Shown here in pieces: positions 59,829-64,000 of a stretch of 64,000 nt of DNA. The translations under genes were made by a program, and so were the position numbers. Each line of letters starts with the position of its first letter. The stretch's first letter is position 1. Under the pieces are notes generated by a model, which saw only the letters and a list, made by a program, of their open reading frames with translations, ran no database searches and was not told where the DNA came from. The stretch is from Myrica gale (taxonomy: Eukaryota; Streptophyta; Magnoliopsida; Fagales; Myricaceae), in assembly GCA_963930655.1 (NCBI GenBank), contig OZ005609.1, positions 21,897,001-21,961,000 of the forward strand, read 5' to 3'.

Positions 59829-62800
59829 ATGAGTCAGCAAAAGGAAGAGATGGAGGTGGAGGTGATCCACTCATGGTCCGCTCCAAGATCAATCAGCACC
59901 GGTCTCATGTATTCCTTTGCTCAGGTATCTTTCTCTCACATTTTGTTTATTCTTTTGGTGGTTAACTCTCTGATTGGTTGCTTAGAAACGAGGCGAAAAG
60001 GAAAAGAAAGGAAAGAAGCGGCTTGGAAGTCAACTGAATTTCTTTTCTAGTTATCTTTTTGTTTAGTGGGAAGGTGGGGTGAATTTTTCTTTAATGGGTT
60101 TTTCGTGACAATGCCTTCTCTCAACTTTCCACCTGATCCTAGGTGAACTTTTTATCTACTTCAATATTTTATTCGCGAAGAAATGATGCATGGTTGATGC
60201 TATTCGTTTCCAAAAGAAATCTTGTCCAAACAACTGAGTTTAGTTGGTTGTTTTGTTTACGGGTCGTTGTTTTCAATTACATCTTAGCCTTGTGCACTTC
60301 ACAATTGGGCTCGGCATCCTTTTGAAGCTTGCTCGCGCTTTATTTGTGCAACATAATGGAACTTACTTTGAGGAGGTACTCACTCTTCAGAAAAGGGAAA
60401 CGAAGCTTTGGTGGTTTCTTATTACAAATCTTTCTTTCTGATATCTGGACGCCGCATTGTTGGGAAAAGTACTTTCTGAAAAAAATTCAGGCCTTAACTT
60501 ATTCTCATGCAAAATGGATCATTTGCAGGGTGACTGGCATTAAATTTACGTTTGAAGAATCTGGGTTAATTCCAAGAGATTTATGACATCTTTCTTACTT
60601 GTCTGTAATTGAAATTGTGTATGATATTTCAAAGAAAAGCCACTGCTGTCCTTTTTTTTTCTTTCCAAAATCTCTGTTGTGCTTTTGATGTTGCAGTTTT
60701 TCTTCGTTTTTTCTGGTTATTCGTCTTTTTCCCAATTGAGGAAAATGGCTATGGTATTGCCTTGTGATCACATCTTTTTCTCAGTGTCTTTTGGATCCTG
60801 AGAAGTAGCTGACATTTTGTAGTTTTGGTTTTTACGTGCTGAAAAAAGTGTCTTATATTTTCTTCTCAGCCATGTACTCATTTCTGGTTTCATTTGGTGT
60901 TTTATTTAAGAGAGATGACATGGAAGTGCTTGATGAACCCCTCTATGCAAATTTTCTATGGGTTACCGGCATGGATAGGCCCTACAGGGAGGAACCGCTC
61001 TCCAGAATGGTATGTGACTACAATAATCTGCATTTGTTCAACTACAGGAGGTTTTCGTTCGATTGAATTCTTTCTGACTTGTCATATTTGGCTACATTAA
61101 AGAGTAAAGTTTGACTAACATGAGGGATATAAAAAATAGGATCAAGGTAAATGACAAGGCAAAGAGAAGGAAAACAAAAAAGTACATAAATTTTAAGACT
61201 TCTGCAATTCAGCAGATGGTGCTACATCTTCGCACTTTTCTGAATTAAAATTGCGTTCCTTGTGTGTAACATATCACTGACCAAGAAATCCAAAATAATA
61301 TTTGTTGAAAAAGAGTGCATGCAGAAAAAGGTGCCCCCCACCCCCACCACACCCACAACCAATGGCAAGCTTAAGTGTTATTTCTCCACATGAAATCCTT
61401 TTAGTTGAAATTTCAAATACAGGACAAACCCTGCCGATAGAAGGGTTTTTCCTCATCTTTCAATAATCACAACTAAAGGTGAGATTGTGTGATTTGGCTG
61501 TTGGACATCATAATCTATGACAGCTCTGCCTTTATCTCTGTTGGTTGCCACCTATCATTTCTATGCACTCTGATAATTGACATGTTGCACCTCTATATCG
61601 TACATTTAGGTGACCCTCAATTTCTTTATACTCTTCAATGGTGCAATTCTATTCTCATTATGTATCATGTTGTTTCTTCACTTGGATGAACTAAGGTTCA
61701 AGTTGTTTGACTGGAGTATGTCTCAGATGGAAATAAGGCTGTCAAAGAAGCTATCTATGGTCCAGGAGGAAAGAAGTATCGATATTGTAAGGTAGACCAC
61801 AAGCTTTTCCAAGTTAGAATGCATGTATAAACAGTATTTTGATGATATTCCTTTCTTTGTTGTTTTAATGTTGCTATTTGGTTCAGTTAGTAATTGTCCA
61901 CAGCAATAGTATACTTGTTAATAATTAATATTCATAGTTTTATAGAAATGATAATTTCTTGTAATAATTTAACAAGGTTCTTATTTTGATTTTACTTCTT
62001 GTTTTAGAATGCGCAAAAGCTATCCACAAAAAGAAAACAAAAAATCTCTTATAGTTGACAATCTTAACTTTTCAAATGTATTATGCAGTTATCAGATTGC
62101 TAATAACAAAATCAGTATGCAAGACAGAATCCTGAAATTTCTCAAATTTCTCTTGAAATCCTACACATATGTATAGAAATATATGTATTTTTAGCCATAG
62201 TAATGTGGGTCAGCACGCACAGGATGTTTCTAGATTTAGTTGATAATAGTATTTAAGGGAAAGATTGTGTTGTGAAGTTTCAAGATTTCAGGGTTTTGGA
62301 AACTACTGGCAGAATATCCGAGAACAAGCTGTTTAAGGGTTACAGGTGGAAATGGTCTGGGTTTCGTGGGGGAAAGGCTGTGAATCGGGAGAGAATTTGG
62401 GGTTTGCAGTAGATTAACAAATGGAATGAGGCTTGGGGTTGAATATGGTGGAGAAAGGGTAAATCAGGGTCTGTTCTGGGGGCAGCGAAATGAACTAGAG
62501 AATAGTAAATTGAATTCCTGGGTCGTTTGGTGGATGAAGGATTTTGAGTTTTTACGGGTTGGATTTTAGGGAAAGAATTGGCATAGAAGATGATGCACTC
62601 TTTGTTGGAAATTGATGGAAACCAAAAAGAAAATTGCAAGAGGATGGAGAAGATAGAGCTAAGCATCACATCTGGGTTCCTTCCTTAGCACATTCTGAAT
62701 GACTGGTAGTTTGGGGGTTCGATAGATTTCGAGGGATAAAGAAGTGCTAAAAATTTCATATAAAAGAGAATAAAAGGCTCAATAACGTTAGAAACCCGTA

Positions 62801-63064
62801 ATATAATGGAATGGAGCCAGCTATATCTACACCTGCAAATTTCAATATTAGATTTTTGTTTACTTCTGTCATTAATCTTAAACTTCTTCAAGAGTTTTCC
62901 TGCTTGCGCTCCTAGAATACATAAATTTCGAATCAATGATCTCATAATATTATTACTTTCACCTTCTACAGCATATTGCAAAACAGCGGCTACCTGGTTT
63001 GCCAAGTGATTTGATGAAGAAAGGAAAGCACTTTATATTGATACGAAATCCCCTCAACATTTTG
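59829..63064 (+). CDS. Branched-chain-aminotransferase-like protein, N-terminal exons (partial)
   Basis: Four exons in frame: 59829-59924, 60911-61009, 61717-61791, 62972-63064; 121 residues so far. The sequence (VIHSWSAPRSISTGLMYSFA, MEVLDEPLYANFLWVTGMDR, AIYGPGGKKYRYCK, KHFILIRNPLNIL) matches the N-terminal sulfotransferase-like P-loop domain of plant proteins that continue into a class IV aminotransferase domain (Arabidopsis At5g27410 and At3g05190, as I recall). Those are about 900 residues, so most of the gene should lie beyond base 64000. The expected next exon (PSF, then a Leu/Glu-rich stretch) is not visible in 63065-64000. Exon 3 uses the acceptor CTGGAG|TATGTC, because the CTCAG six bases on would break the frame. 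An upstream in-frame ATG exists at 59796. The biochemical role of this fusion family is not settled. Confidence 0.78.
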
Positions 63065-64000
63065 GTAAGATACTTGTTCAATTTATTTCCTTTCATTTGC
63101 CTCACAATCTGCTTCTTTTGTAAGCAAATAATCCCTTTGATCACTATAAATTTGTCTCTCTAAATATCTCCAAGTTATCCATTTGTTAATCTATTGATTT
63201 GATCAATTTGGTCCTCACCTTTCAGACTGGGGTTATCCTTCCATCAGCATACTGGCTGCTGTTAAGTGACCATATGGGTGCCCAATTCAATTTTTTGTAT
63301 AGTCATTCAAAATTTCTTTCCCTGGTAAGGAGAAGGCATCGTGTGCATGGTAAATTGTTGCATGAATGACACCACCATCGGGTGGACAGCAAAATGATAC
63401 TGTCCAAAACCATCGCCGCATCTGATGCGCAGTAGACAGACATTCAAGGTTTTGTACTCTCTTTACCTGCTCTCCCCAAAAACTTTCTCCCTAAAACTTT
63501 CTGTCACTTGTTTAGAAAAGTTTCAGTTTCTTCAATTTTGTTTGAGATGGCATCCTTTGAGTAGATGATTATGGTGACTGGTGGGGCTAGGCTTAATGGC
63601 TTTCACACAATGGTTATCAATATGGCTAATTTCATTTGGACGCTTCACCATGGGATATGGTTGAAAGAAAGAACCAAGGTTGGTTTCAGTTTACAAGCCC
63701 AGAAGAGGTCGAGCTACAAAGTAGGATTGGACTTATCTTGGATTTCCATGTAAGAAAGAGCTCCCTCAGCTGGATTTGGATGCACGCAATCAAAGCATGG
63801 AATTCTGTATGTGTAGCTTTGTTAAGGATATAATTGATGAACTTTTTACCAACTTCTAGTTTAAGGACAAGGCACTTTAGCGTGTTCAGGCAAGAGATCA
63901 TGCAATGTATACATTGCACTTTTTTTTTTTCATAAAGAATCGGTTACTGGAAATGCAAAGGCAAAGATTAAAAAAAAAAGAGAGAGGAACTCAAATTCCG
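63065..64000. other. Intron or unassigned DNA after BCAT-like exon 4
   Basis: No further exon of the upstream gene could be found. A plus-strand frame at 63636-63833 reads MDASPWDMVERKNQGWFQFT and EEVELQSRIGLILDF, which looks protein-like, but its upstream continuation has a stop and I do not recognise the family. The window ends in an A-rich tract. Confidence 0.35.

Overview
This window is nuclear DNA from a flowering plant, most likely a eudicot. The evidence is AT-rich sequence, genes split into many short exons by GT-AG introns, plastid and mitochondrial targeting sequences on several proteins, plant-only families (vacuolar NHX, TLP18.3, PsbP-like), and many MITE, hAT, MULE, SINE and LINE remnants. 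There are no operons, CRISPR arrays or prokaryotic signals. I built the gene models by hand, joining exons at splice sites so that the frame and the known family sequence stay continuous. The summed exons of every complete model divide by three and end in a stop.

Layout. 1-5.0 kb: the 5' half of a glutathione synthetase gene (minus; the rest would lie beyond base 1) and the 3' end of an amino-acid permease gene, probably a relic. 5-12.7 kb: repeat-rich, with a LINE-like insertion, a roughly 1 kb inverted-repeat element and one intronless gene for an unrecognised disordered protein. 12.8-19.1 kb: mitochondrial ribosomal protein mL45 (12 exons, minus). 20.8-26.9 kb: vacuolar Na+(K+)/H+ antiporter NHX (14 exons, minus). 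27-33.6 kb: transposon-rich, with a MULE-type MITE and a 1.9 kb hAT. 34.3-36.9 kb: PsbP-like thylakoid lumen protein (7 exons, minus). It lies head to head with 38.4-40.3 kb: TLP18.3 (3 exons, plus). 41.3-43.8 kb: GDSL esterase/lipase (5 exons, minus) with a second, orphan copy of its first exon upstream. 45.1-49.4 kb: KIN-1 kinesin (15 exons, minus). 51.4-55.2 kb: EEF2KMT/FAM86-like protein methyltransferase (10 exons, plus), with an intronic plastid 16S rDNA fragment and a coding minisatellite. 55.2-59.8 kb: tandem repeats, a hAT and several Tourist-like MITEs. 59.8 kb to the end: first four exons of a branched-chain-aminotransferase-like gene (plus).

The genes are housekeeping functions and do not form one pathway. 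From memory, several Arabidopsis counterparts lie close together (At5g27380, At5g27390, At5g27395, At5g27410; and At1g54780 with At1g54790), so this looks like an ancestral gene block expanded by transposons. I found no convincing new multi-gene system. The most notable signals are the duplicated GDSL first exon, the in-frame 48-bp minisatellite in the methyltransferase, the intronic plastid rDNA, two GC-AG introns, and a MITE family with preserved 3-bp target duplications, one copy of which sits inside a tandem repeat.
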